Assembly: GCA_900547595.1 (NCBI GenBank)
Contig: URHE01000003.1
Location: 8,470-72,469 of the forward strand
Length of the DNA: 64,000 nt
Reading direction: 5' to 3'
Source of the DNA: an uncultured Desulfovibrio sp.
GTDB lineage: Bacteria; Desulfobacterota; Desulfovibrionia; Desulfovibrionales; Desulfovibrionaceae
The notes under the pieces: generated by a model
The model's input: the letters and a program-made list of their open reading frames with translations, nothing else
What the model was told of the DNA's origin: nothing
Database searches by the model: none
Shown here: in pieces, positions 16,068-25,826 of the stretch
Layout: each line of letters opens with the position of its first letter
Numbering within the stretch: position 1 is the first letter of the stretch
Translations under genes and position numbers: made by a program

Positions 16068-16700
16068 TTAAAGACGCAGGGGCGTGATGGCTTCCGGCGG
16101 CTTGCAGCGATACAGACAAATGGCGGCGCTATGCCCGGGAAGCTGGTGATAGAGACGGAAATGGATATCCGGCATCTCAGGCAGGCGCGCATTTGAGTTT
16201 TCAAGGGTCAGGGCAAATGTGGCCGGGTCCTCATTGAGGCCGCTGCCCCTCAATTTGAGGTAGCTCTCCTTCAGTGTCCAGAGGTCAAAAAATGTCTGCG
16301 GCACGGGGTTGCTGGCAAAACAGCGCCGTTCCTCCGGATGCAGCGCCTGCTCCGCAAGCGCGGCGTAATCCTCATCCGGGCGAATTTCCTCCACGTCAGC
16401 GCCAACGGGCATTGGCGCTTCCGCAAGCAGCGCATAACGCCCTGAATGCGAAAGGCTGAAATACGGTCCTCCCGGCAGAAACGGTTTGCCATAGCGCCCG
16501 TAGCGCATCCGGGCAGCCCTTGCGCCGAGGCGTGCGCGCATGAGCAGCCAGCCTGCCGCGCAGCGCAGTCTGTCATCGTGGCGCGCAAACGCATGCAAGG
16601 CCTTGCGCCGTTCTGGCGGCATGCCCGGTTCGATCGCAGACAGTGGCGGCATGGCGGAGATGTCCAGATAATGGCATTGCGCCTGCGCGTGACTGATCAC
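16068..16700 (-). CDS. Sfp-type 4'-phosphopantetheinyl transferase
   Basis: A 210-residue enzyme that transfers phosphopantetheine from CoA to a serine of carrier domains. The Mg/CoA motif is VGADVEEI (Asp102, Glu104), and the second signature is FDLWTLKESYLKLRG (Trp141, Lys144, Glu145, Lys149). FSLSHSGRYALLA is also typical. It starts with GTG at 16700, 11 bp after the NRPS stop, so it is surely made to activate the three carrier domains of that synthetase. The window also encodes a separate AcpS for primary metabolism at 52190-52564, which supports the dedicated role of this one. Confidence 0.93.
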   Translation of the reverse strand: MISHAQAQCHYLDISAMPPLSAIEPGMPPERRKALHAFARHDDRLRCAAGWLLMRARLGARAARMRYGRYGKPFLPGGPYFSLSHSGRYALLAEAPMPVGADVEEIRPDEDYAALAEQALHPEERRCFASNPVPQTFFDLWTLKESYLKLRGSGLNEDPATFALTLENSNARLPEMPDIHFRLYHQLPGHSAAICLYRCKPPEAITPLRL

Positions 16701-16711
16701 CTCCGGCTCTC

Positions 16712-19700
16712 CTACATGTCGAAAAAGCCCATGCCGGACAAGGCTCTGATGAAATTGCGCAAATAGGCGTTGCCGGTTTCGGGCCAGCTCCAGCCATGAC
16801 GCAGAAGCGCCTGCGCCGTGTAGGCGCTTGCGGCAGCCAGGGGAACCGCGGCCCGGCCGTCGGCCATATTGTTGTAGGCCAGCAGGGTGACAAGACGTTC
16901 AGCCTTGTTCGGGTCGTTTCTGGCCCGGGCCATGGCCTGCGCGAATTCATCGTCTTCCATGAAAGGAATGTCGATTCCCTCCTGTCGCATGGCCTCAAGA
17001 ATATCCCCCATGAAAAGGCTGTGATTGTTGAACGGATGGAACACACGGCATGCCCCCGGTGCTGTGGCCAACAGCAGGACGGCCCTGGCCGTGGAGTCGA
17101 TGGGCGCAAGTTCCGTATGGTGCAGGAAGGATGAATAGGGAAAACCGCCAATCACATACCATGCCCGCAAGCGTCCGATAAAACTGTTGGAGCGCAGATT
17201 GATCTGGAATTCCCCATCGTGATTGCGCGCCATGAGGTTGCCGACGCGCATGATTTTGGCGTCAAGCCCCTTGGACGCCGCCTCCAGAATGGCTTTCTCC
17301 GCCAGGAATTTGCTGCGCACATACTGGTTGTCCAGATTTTGCCCGATATAGAAATCCCGCTCTGTCAGACGCATATCCGGCGCTGGTTTCCCGTCAATGG
17401 AAAATCCGGCGACGCTGGCTGTGGAAATCTGCACCAGACGCGCCTCAAGGCGCAGGGCAAGGTCAATCAGGGTGCGTACCCCGCCGAGATTGACATCGGT
17501 AATGTCGCTGCCCTGCGAGAAATGCGAAACATTGGCCGCGCAGTTGATGATGGTGTCGATCCTGAGGTTTGACAGCCCGGCAATGCGCTCCAGATCAGCC
17601 GCATTGGTGATGTCGCCTTCCACTACCGCAAGGCGTTTGCCGAAAAGCTGTTCAAAATCATCCTCAAAATAGTAGTAAAGGATCTGCTTCAACCGTTTTT
17701 CGGCAGATTCGTAGCGTCCACGCCGCATCAGGCAGCAAATCGCGCCGTCGCCCCGGGTAATGAGGCCATGCAGAATATGCGAGCCAAGAAAACCGGCGGG
17801 ACCGGTGAGCAAGACAGTACCCAGCGGTCTTTCCTGCCCGGCGCGGAACGACTCCAGCGTATTCTCCTGGAGAAGGCTGTTGAGCTGCGCATAGTCCTCA
17901 TGCCGTGTCCCCGGTGAAGCCTCCGGAGCCGTTCCGGCAGCGGGCGCATTGCGGGCAGCCAGACAGGCGGCCAGTTTCTGCGGGGTGGGATGGGCAAAGA
18001 CATCCGCGTAGGCAATGCCGGGCAGACTGACGCGCTCAGCCTCAATCAGCACCCGCGCCACAGCCAGGGAGGAGCCGCCCAGGTCAAAAAAGCCGTCCGT
18101 GACGCCCACCCTTTCCAGGCCAAGCACAGTGGCGAAGACAGCGCAGATTTTCCGCTCCGTTTCCGTTTCCGGCGCGACATATCCCTCAGATGCCAGAGGC
18201 ACGGGGTCCGGAAGATTGCGGAAATCGGTCTTGCCATTGGGCAGGGACGGCATCTTTTCCAGATGCACCCACGCGGTGGGCGTCATGTAGCCGGGAAGAG
18301 TGCCGGCGGCCTGTTCGCGCAATTTCTGTGGGTCTGTTTCCTCCCCGGTGTACCATGCGCACAGATGCTCCTGGCCGTTCAGCACCCGGATGCCGGCAAC
18401 GCACGCGCTCACACCCGGCAGGGACGCGAGGACATTTTCCACCTCGCCCAGTTCTATGCGCAGCCCCCGCAACTTGACCTGGCTGTCATTGCGGCCAAGG
18501 ATGGAGATTTCGCCATTCTCGGTCCAACGTGCATAATCGCCGGTGCGGTAAACGCGCTGGCCGGCAAGCGTGGTGAAGCGTGTTGCGGTCTGTTCGGGAA
18601 GGTTGTTGTAGCCCGCGGCCACGCCAATGCCCCCCACAAGCAATTCTCCAATCATGCCGCTGGGCAGCACGTTGCCGTCACGGTCAACCACATATTCACG
18701 CACGTTGAGCAACGGCGCGCCCACAGTCACCCTGTCCGCGTCTGTCAGTTCCTTGCAGTTGCAGGAAACGGTGATTTCCGTCGGTCCATAGGTATTGAAC
18801 AGGCGCGCGCTCCCCGCGCGCAGTTTCCTGAGCAGGGCTTCGGGATACTTTTCCGCCCCCGCCATGAGCACACGACACTTGCTCAATGCCGCAAGCAGGG
18901 GTGGATATTCCGCATACTCCACCAGGCGTGAGGGGGTGGCATTGAACGCATCCGCGCCTGTTCTGGCAAAAAGCCGGGCCAGGCGCAACGGATCGCGTGT
19001 CTCGTCGTCATTGGCCAGCACCAGGGTCAGGCCGTTGCACAGGGTGGTCATGCTTTCCTTGAGGAACATGTCAAAAGCGACTGTCGTCACGGAAAGCATG
19101 GTATGCGCGTCCTGCGCCAGGGCGGCGACATGGGCGTTGCGCGGGTGGGCCGTCACATAGTTGCAGATTCCGGCATGCCGCAACATGACGCCCTTGGGTT
19201 TGCCAGTGGAACCGGATGTGTAAATCAGATAGGCGAGCTGTTCAGGAGCGACGCTGACATCCGGATTGCTGTCCGGCCGGTTTTTGCCCACCTCAGCAAA
19301 GTTCAGGACGGTTGCACCGCCTGCGGGGCGGATGCCGCCGGTTCCGTCGTCCGTGATGATGAAACGCGCCCCGCTGTCTTCCAGCACATGCGCGATGCGT
19401 TCCGCGGGATATTCAGGGTCAAGCGGAATATAGGCTCCCCCGGCCTTGAGGATGCCCAGCATGGCCACAAGGATCCTGCCTGTGCGCGGCAGCGCGAAGG
19501 CCACGCGCTCTTCCGGCTGAAGCCCCACGGCCAGCAGGCCATGCGCCAGACGGTTGGCCGCGGCATTGAGGGCCGCATAGTCATAGCTTCCCTCATCTGC
19601 GACCAGCGCCACACGATCAGGCCAGCGTACCGCCTGGGCTTCAAATTTGCGGTGCAGCACCATTTCATCCAGTGGAAAGCATGTGTCATTGATGCGTTCC

Positions 19701-22700
19701 AGCAGCTTTTCCTGGTGCGACGAAACGAGGGAGAGGGTCCGCACGGGCTCATCCGGCCGTCCCAGAATGCCTGCCAGCGCCATGCCCAGCGTGTCGGCAA
19801 AGCGCTCCATAAGCCAGGCCGAGTAGAGCGCGCTGTCATACTGCACCGCGAAAACGGGCTTGCCGTCACGCTCTTCCACATGGATTGAAAGGTCGAACTT
19901 GGGTTCCTGCATGGCCAGCGGCGTCATGACCGCTGTCCTGCCATCAAACTGCGGCGCAGAGGCCACACCCAGTTCGCAGGCGTACATGATATGCGGCGCA
20001 AAGCCGTATTCCTCGCAAACCGACACATAGGGATAGTCTTCGTGGGCTATGGCCTCATTCAGGCTGTCCTGCACGGAACGAACATAGTCCATCCTGCTCC
20101 TGGCTGTGCCCAGGCCGATGCCCAGGGGGATCGTGCGGACGAACATGCCGATTGTATTGCCGAGGCGCGTGTCGCTTCTTCCGCTGCTGACGGCTGAAAG
20201 CCACGCCTCGTTGCCCTGCGTCCAGCGGCAGACGGCATAGCACGCGGCGGCGAGACAAAGGGCCGCTGGCGTGAACCCATTGGCACGGCAGAACCTTTCC
20301 ATGTCCTGCCCGTCCAGCGGCTGGACAGTTTCGGCCAGTTCGCCCCGTTTTTCCTGCGGGGGAAGATCGGGTGGGATCTGACTTGCGGCTTCAAAATTCT
20401 GAAACAGGCCGCTGATCCATTCCCTGTCTTCCTGCCATTGCGCTCCGCTTTCCCGGGCGGCCTCATTCAGCGCCCATTCCCGCATCGAGAGTTTTTCGAG
20501 AAGTTTTGGCGGCAGGCTGCCGGTTTCATAGCAGACAGCCAGGGAATGGAGCAGGATGTCCAGCGACGCGCCATCAAAAACCAGATGATGGGCATCCCAA
20601 AGCAGGGTAAGTCCTTCACCGCTGTCAACGAGTTCCGCGCGCCAGAGCGGTCCTTTGAACAAATCGAACGGACGTACAAATGCTGCGCGGTGCCGCATGA
20701 GGTCGGTCTTTGCGACATGGATGGCGGGTATCGTTACCTGCTGGCTGAGCGGGACGGCACACACGCGACCGTCAATGCTTTCCACGCGCACATTCAGGGC
20801 GGCATGAGCGTCAACCACTGTCTTGAGCGCCTCTGCCAGCCGCCCCGCATCAACCCCCACGGGCAGGTCAAGACTGAAGGGCACATTGTAGGCAAGCGTA
20901 CCCGGTCGCTTCACGCAGTCAAAATAAATGCCGAGCTGGTTGGCGGCCAGGGGCCACGGGCCGGTATCGCCGGCAGGCGCTTTCGGCGCCGCTTCAGGTG
21001 CGGGCGAATCCTGCCTTTTCGCGAGCAGGGAGCGGATAAGCGCATTTTCAATGCCCAGCAGCGTGGAGTCGGCCATTATTTCCCGCACGGCCGGGGCGGC
21101 TCCGAAACGCTCGTCAAGCAGGGCCGCAAGCCGTATTGCTGAAAGGGAGGCAAGGCCGGCCCGCAACAGGTTTGAAAGCCGGCTGAATTGCGTATGCCCG
21201 AGGACCGACGCAATGACCTCGCGCACCGCGCCTGTGAGCAGATTTTCCGGTTGCGTGGCGCATTCCGCTGGTTCGTCCGCCGCTGAGGCCGCAAAATCCG
21301 GCGGCGGCAGTTTTCTGCGGTCCACCTTGCCGTTGGGATTGAGGGGAATGGATTCAAGCTGTGTGGTGGCGGAGGGGATCATGTACGGCGGCAGTTCTTC
21401 GGCGATAAACGCATCAAGGCGTTCGGCATCAAGTGTTTTGCCATCGCGCATGACAACATAGGCCGCCGCGCACTTGCCCCCACCCGGGGCATCCATGGCC
21501 ACGACCGCCGCATCCGCCACATCCGGATGCTGACGGATACGGCCCTCTATTTCCGTCAGTTCCACGCGAAAACCGCGTATCTTGACCTGAAAGTCACTGC
21601 GGCCCATGAAATCCAGATTTCCATCCGGCAACAGGCGGGCAATGTCGCCGCTGTGATAGATGCGTTCATAGCCCGGGCGGCTGTCAAAGGGATTGGGCGT
21701 AAATTTTTCGGCGGTGAGGTCCGGGCGGTTCAGATAGCCCAGCGCCACCTGCCGTCCGGCAATGCAGAGTTCCCCGGCAGTGCCCACGGGCGCGAGCCTG
21801 CCCTGTTTATCCACAATGTACAGGCGCATGTTGTCCACGGGCCTTCCCAGCGGCACGCGATCATAACGCCGCGACATGCGGAAAATGGTGGTGATTATTG
21901 TGCATTCCGTTGGCCCGTAGGCATTGTCGAGAGCAAAGTTTTCGGGCGGGTCCAGCGGCGTCAGGGTTTCGCCGCCTGTGGACAGCACACGAAGTGTGGT
22001 ATTGGACATGCCTGCCGCGAACTGGCGGCCAAGCTGGGTCGTGAGAAAGGCCAGCGTCACGCCGTACTTCTCAAAACAGGCGTTCATGCCGGGCAAATCA
22101 AGCCGCATTTCCTCAGGAATGATCTGGATGCAGGCGCCGTGGGAAAGCGCGGGGAACATGTCCATGAGGCAGGCGTCAAAGCCGAAGCTGGCGTAGGCGG
22201 ACACAACGTCAGCCGGGGTCAGTTCGTAACGGCCCGCATACCAGTTGCAGAACGTCGCAAGGTTGGCGTGCGAGATCATGACCCCTTTGGGTTTTCCGGT
22301 AGTGCCGGAGGTATAGATAAGGGTCAGCAGGTCGCCAGGGAGCGGAGCGGGCGGCACATCCCCCTGCTCCAGCGCGGGCAGATGGGCGCGCATGGCGAGG
22401 ATTTCATCCGCGTCCAGGACTGTGCCCCCGAAGCCGGGAACCTTGCTGAGCAGGTCGTGATCGGCGATGAGCAATTCGGCCCCGGAATCGGCCAGCATAT
22501 ACTCCAGCCGCTCAGTCGGATAACTGGGGTCCAGCGGCAGATAGGCCGCGCCGCTTTTGAGGACGCCCAGTGCCCCGACCGGCATCATGAGGCCGCGCCT
22601 GACAATAATGCCTGCGACCCCGCCCCTGCCCAGCCCCCTGTCCGCCAGCCGTCGGGCCAGGATGTCGCTGAGGCGGTCAAGATCGGCATAGGTGATGCAG

Positions 22701-25700
22701 TCATCGCCAAGGGCTGCCGCACGGCGTTGCGGATGCTTCCGGGCCATGCGGCGGAAGGCGTCCACCGTGGTTTCTCCGGATTCCGGGCCTGTATTCCTGC
22801 CCGCAAAGTCTTCCAGAATCTGACGGCGTTGCGCGTCCGTGAGTTCGCAGGCATCGGCGAGAGTCATGTCATTTCCGCCGATGATGCGTTCCAGTACGGC
22901 GTTGTAGTGATCGAGCATGCCTTCCGCAATTTCCCGATCATAGAGAGCTGTGGAATACAGCAGCTTCATCCGCACTTCGTCGCCGCAATGCCGCAGCTCC
23001 AGGGTAAGATCCATTGGCAGCGCCTGGAGAGGCAGGGGGAAGGGGCTCATGCGCAAGCCTGCCACTCCTGGGTCGGGACGCCACGTTTCTTCAAGATAAT
23101 TGACCAGCACGTCAAAGACAGGGGCGCGGGCAGGGTTGCGTTCCGGCGCGAGCAGGGGCACAAGGCTTGAGAAGGGGCAGCCGCTGTTGGCCCGTACTTC
23201 CTCAATCAGCTCCGCGGTGTTGCGGATATATTCATGCAGCCCCGCATCCGCCGCCATATGCAGACGCATGGGCAGGATATTGACGAACATGCCCGGCATG
23301 GCGGCCGTTTCAGGCATCTGGCGGCAGTTCATGGCCGCCCCCAGCGTCACGTCCCCACTTCCGCAATACTTGCCAAGGGTCAGTCCCAGCGCGGCCAGCA
23401 TCACGGCATAGGGCGTAACGCCAAGCATCCGGGCCCGCTGCTCCAGCCTGGCGAACGAAACGACGCTGCTGGCAACGGCGTCCGGGCAGGGCAGTGTTTC
23501 GGGGCGCAAGGGCACTGTGGGCATTTCGTTTTCCGGAACACCGTCCGAGAACATGCGCGTGAAAAAGTCCGGGGCCGGTTCTGGTTCATTTGCCTGAAAT
23601 ACCGCGAAATCCAGGTAATCGGGGCGAACCTGTTCTGTCTCTTCCGGCAGGATGCCATCGGCATAGGCCTGCATGAGCGTGGTGAGCAGCGGCTCGACGC
23701 TCAGGCCATCCATGATGATGTGATGGAAAAGCAGATGCAGTATGTGCCGCTCAGGCCCGATTTTGAAAACAGTCGCGCGGAAAAGCGGGCCATGGGCCAG
23801 ATCAAATGGCGTATTGCGCTGCTGTACGCGCGCAGGCACTTCCGCTTCCGTGCAGCATTCCAGTTCAAACGGTATCGCCATGTCTTCCGGAAGAAGGCAG
23901 CGGACATGTTCGCCATTGCGCAGCGGGTAGAAGGAACGCAGGATGCGGTATGTGCGCGCCAGCACCGCCAGCGCCTGTTTCAGGCGTTCACACTCGAGCG
24001 GCCCTTCCATGAGGAAGGCCAGGTTGACGTTATAGGCCACCGAATCCGGGGTCAGTCCCTGTTCCGTGGCCATCTGGCGTTCGCTGAAGGTCAGCGGCCA
24101 CTCCTCGCGATCCGGGGCAGGCGTCAGGCTAGCATGGGCTGCGGGGCCAGCGGCCAGAGAGTGCGCCAGGGCGCGGGGCGTGCGCTCCCGCAGGATCGAA
24201 GCGGCGCTCATGCCCGGATATGCCAGCAGGGACTGGAGGCGCATGGCGCTGACGGAATCGCCGCCGAGACGCAGGAAATCGTCATCAAGCCCGATGCTGT
24301 CCTGGGAGAGGACCTGCCCGAAAGCGCGGCAGATGGATTTTTCCAGTTCCGTTTCCGGCTGTGCGTACTCTGCCCGCAGGAGGGCAAAATCCGGTGGCGC
24401 TATGCGTGTGCGGTCAATTTTTCCGTTGGCGTTGAGTGGAAGCGCCGACACCTGCTCCATGAAGGCGGGCAACATGTATTCAGGAAGGTTTTTTGCCAGG
24501 TCTTCCCGCAATTTTTCCTTGTCGATGGTTTCCTGCGCCGTATAACAGGCATAAATCCGCGCCTGGCCGGACGCATCCTCAAAACCTGTCACCACGACCT
24601 TGTCCAATGGCGCGGAGTGCAGCATGGCGGCTTCTATCTCGCCGGGCTCGACACGAAAACCGCGGATTTTGAGCATCCAATCCTTGCGCTGGACATATTC
24701 CAGTGTGCCGTCAGGGAGCAGGCGGCCAAGATCGCCGGTGCGGAAAAGCGGCTCGTCATTGCCCGTGACGTCCGGGGCGGGGGCGAAACGCCGGGCGGTC
24801 AGTTCAGGCTGATGAAGATAGCCCAGAGCAATCTGTCCCTGGATGCAGATTTCACCAACCTCCCCTTCTGATACCGGGCGTTCTTCAGCATCAAGCAGAA
24901 AAAGGCTGCTGTCGGGATGGAACCTGCCTATGGGCGTGTTGTCGTAGGCATGATCCACCTGGAAAGAGGCAAGCAGCCCGCCGGTCTCGCTGGCGCCATA
25001 ACTGTTGACAATCGTGGTGCGTGAGCTGAACAGCCGCCGCACCCGTTCTGATCCGATAAATAGCAGGCGCAGCGCGCCGTCCGCAATTTCCAGAAATGGC
25101 GCGGCCATCTGCGGCGCCATGAACGCCACGCTGATATGCTGCCGCCGGATATGCTCCGCTGCCATATTGACATCTTTGCGAACCGCATCGGAGGCAATAT
25201 TGACCGTGCCGCCCACAGCCAGAGGGGAAACCAGGTCAAACATCATTGCGATGAAAGACTGTGATGCGGTGGAGAGCATGACATCGTCTTCGCGGATCCA
25301 GCCGCGTGCATTCTTGACAGCCAGACTCAGCGTCCGATGGGGCAGAAGCACGCCCTTGGGGCGTCCCGTGGATCCGGAGGTGAATACCGCGAGCGCGAGG
25401 TCATGCGGCGCAGGCTCCGGCAAGCGCCCGGCAGGTTCAGCGGTTTCCGAATCAAGCAATCGGGCGAACAGGTTTTCGTCCAGAACGGCATCTGTTCCGC
25501 ATTGCCGGCGGATATCGGCCAGACGTTCCGCGGGGTACGACATGTCCAGCACGCAGGCGGCCAGCCCAGCTTTCCAGCAGGCCAGCAATGCCACGGCCCC
25601 GTTGCAGCCGCGCCGCAGCAGTATCGGCAGAATAGCGCCCCGACCGAGACCGAGATTGTTCAGTCCGTGGGCCAGCCTGCCGGATTCGTCCTCAAGCTGC

Positions 25701-25792
25701 GCGTAGGTCAGGCTTCGCTGTTCGCAGACAAGCGCCGTTTTTTGCGGCAATCTGGCCGCGGCGCGGGAAATCATGGCTGCGCAGTTGCTCAT
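16712..25792 (-). CDS. Trimodular nonribosomal peptide synthetase with terminal reductase (A-T-C-A-T-C-A-T-R)
   Basis: A 3026-residue synthetase. Domain order by eye: A1 (about 5-490), T1 (Ser513 in LGGDS), C1 (about 565-1000, HHIIMDG at 690-696), A2 (about 1010-1500), T2 (Ser1549 in GLASLSA), C2 (about 1630-2060, HHLVFDG at 1735-1741), A3 (about 2070-2540), T3 (Ser2575 in LGGSSL), and a short-chain-dehydrogenase-type thioester reductase (about 2655-3026; NADPH motif GPAGFLG at 2664-2670, YVRSK with Tyr2824 and Lys2828). All A domains keep the GSTG loop and the NGK lysine. A1 lacks the Asp that normally binds an alpha-amino group (SFIAMMF where SFDxS is expected), so it may load a non-amino acid. 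Release should be reductive, giving an aldehyde or alcohol. ATG 25792 has AAGGAG five bases upstream. The product is not predictable from this. Confidence 0.93.
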   Translation of the reverse strand: MSNCAAMISRAAARLPQKTALVCEQRSLTYAQLEDESGRLAHGLNNLGLGRGAILPILLRRGCNGAVALLACWKAGLAACVLDMSYPAERLADIRRQCGTDAVLDENLFARLLDSETAEPAGRLPEPAPHDLALAVFTSGSTGRPKGVLLPHRTLSLAVKNARGWIREDDVMLSTASQSFIAMMFDLVSPLAVGGTVNIASDAVRKDVNMAAEHIRRQHISVAFMAPQMAAPFLEIADGALRLLFIGSERVRRLFSSRTTIVNSYGASETGGLLASFQVDHAYDNTPIGRFHPDSSLFLLDAEERPVSEGEVGEICIQGQIALGYLHQPELTARRFAPAPDVTGNDEPLFRTGDLGRLLPDGTLEYVQRKDWMLKIRGFRVEPGEIEAAMLHSAPLDKVVVTGFEDASGQARIYACYTAQETIDKEKLREDLAKNLPEYMLPAFMEQVSALPLNANGKIDRTRIAPPDFALLRAEYAQPETELEKSICRAFGQVLSQDSIGLDDDFLRLGGDSVSAMRLQSLLAYPGMSAASILRERTPRALAHSLAAGPAAHASLTPAPDREEWPLTFSERQMATEQGLTPDSVAYNVNLAFLMEGPLECERLKQALAVLARTYRILRSFYPLRNGEHVRCLLPEDMAIPFELECCTEAEVPARVQQRNTPFDLAHGPLFRATVFKIGPERHILHLLFHHIIMDGLSVEPLLTTLMQAYADGILPEETEQVRPDYLDFAVFQANEPEPAPDFFTRMFSDGVPENEMPTVPLRPETLPCPDAVASSVVSFARLEQRARMLGVTPYAVMLAALGLTLGKYCGSGDVTLGAAMNCRQMPETAAMPGMFVNILPMRLHMAADAGLHEYIRNTAELIEEVRANSGCPFSSLVPLLAPERNPARAPVFDVLVNYLEETWRPDPGVAGLRMSPFPLPLQALPMDLTLELRHCGDEVRMKLLYSTALYDREIAEGMLDHYNAVLERIIGGNDMTLADACELTDAQRRQILEDFAGRNTGPESGETTVDAFRRMARKHPQRRAAALGDDCITYADLDRLSDILARRLADRGLGRGGVAGIIVRRGLMMPVGALGVLKSGAAYLPLDPSYPTERLEYMLADSGAELLIADHDLLSKVPGFGGTVLDADEILAMRAHLPALEQGDVPPAPLPGDLLTLIYTSGTTGKPKGVMISHANLATFCNWYAGRYELTPADVVSAYASFGFDACLMDMFPALSHGACIQIIPEEMRLDLPGMNACFEKYGVTLAFLTTQLGRQFAAGMSNTTLRVLSTGGETLTPLDPPENFALDNAYGPTECTIITTIFRMSRRYDRVPLGRPVDNMRLYIVDKQGRLAPVGTAGELCIAGRQVALGYLNRPDLTAEKFTPNPFDSRPGYERIYHSGDIARLLPDGNLDFMGRSDFQVKIRGFRVELTEIEGRIRQHPDVADAAVVAMDAPGGGKCAAAYVVMRDGKTLDAERLDAFIAEELPPYMIPSATTQLESIPLNPNGKVDRRKLPPPDFAASAADEPAECATQPENLLTGAVREVIASVLGHTQFSRLSNLLRAGLASLSAIRLAALLDERFGAAPAVREIMADSTLLGIENALIRSLLAKRQDSPAPEAAPKAPAGDTGPWPLAANQLGIYFDCVKRPGTLAYNVPFSLDLPVGVDAGRLAEALKTVVDAHAALNVRVESIDGRVCAVPLSQQVTIPAIHVAKTDLMRHRAAFVRPFDLFKGPLWRAELVDSGEGLTLLWDAHHLVFDGASLDILLHSLAVCYETGSLPPKLLEKLSMREWALNEAARESGAQWQEDREWISGLFQNFEAASQIPPDLPPQEKRGELAETVQPLDGQDMERFCRANGFTPAALCLAAACYAVCRWTQGNEAWLSAVSSGRSDTRLGNTIGMFVRTIPLGIGLGTARSRMDYVRSVQDSLNEAIAHEDYPYVSVCEEYGFAPHIMYACELGVASAPQFDGRTAVMTPLAMQEPKFDLSIHVEERDGKPVFAVQYDSALYSAWLMERFADTLGMALAGILGRPDEPVRTLSLVSSHQEKLLERINDTCFPLDEMVLHRKFEAQAVRWPDRVALVADEGSYDYAALNAAANRLAHGLLAVGLQPEERVAFALPRTGRILVAMLGILKAGGAYIPLDPEYPAERIAHVLEDSGARFIITDDGTGGIRPAGGATVLNFAEVGKNRPDSNPDVSVAPEQLAYLIYTSGSTGKPKGVMLRHAGICNYVTAHPRNAHVAALAQDAHTMLSVTTVAFDMFLKESMTTLCNGLTLVLANDDETRDPLRLARLFARTGADAFNATPSRLVEYAEYPPLLAALSKCRVLMAGAEKYPEALLRKLRAGSARLFNTYGPTEITVSCNCKELTDADRVTVGAPLLNVREYVVDRDGNVLPSGMIGELLVGGIGVAAGYNNLPEQTATRFTTLAGQRVYRTGDYARWTENGEISILGRNDSQVKLRGLRIELGEVENVLASLPGVSACVAGIRVLNGQEHLCAWYTGEETDPQKLREQAAGTLPGYMTPTAWVHLEKMPSLPNGKTDFRNLPDPVPLASEGYVAPETETERKICAVFATVLGLERVGVTDGFFDLGGSSLAVARVLIEAERVSLPGIAYADVFAHPTPQKLAACLAARNAPAAGTAPEASPGTRHEDYAQLNSLLQENTLESFRAGQERPLGTVLLTGPAGFLGSHILHGLITRGDGAICCLMRRGRYESAEKRLKQILYYYFEDDFEQLFGKRLAVVEGDITNAADLERIAGLSNLRIDTIINCAANVSHFSQGSDITDVNLGGVRTLIDLALRLEARLVQISTASVAGFSIDGKPAPDMRLTERDFYIGQNLDNQYVRSKFLAEKAILEAASKGLDAKIMRVGNLMARNHDGEFQINLRSNSFIGRLRAWYVIGGFPYSSFLHHTELAPIDSTARAVLLLATAPGACRVFHPFNNHSLFMGDILEAMRQEGIDIPFMEDDEFAQAMARARNDPNKAERLVTLLAYNNMADGRAAVPLAAASAYTAQALLRHGWSWPETGNAYLRNFIRALSGMGFFDM

Positions 25793-25826
25793 AGCGTCTC
25801 CTTGCAGGGGCTTCGGCCCTGCGGCG

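Noticed and set aside
23234..24871. 545-residue plus-strand frame (and 21527-23170) inside the NRPS region
   Set aside because: They are antisense shadows of the A2/C1 domains, with no domain content.
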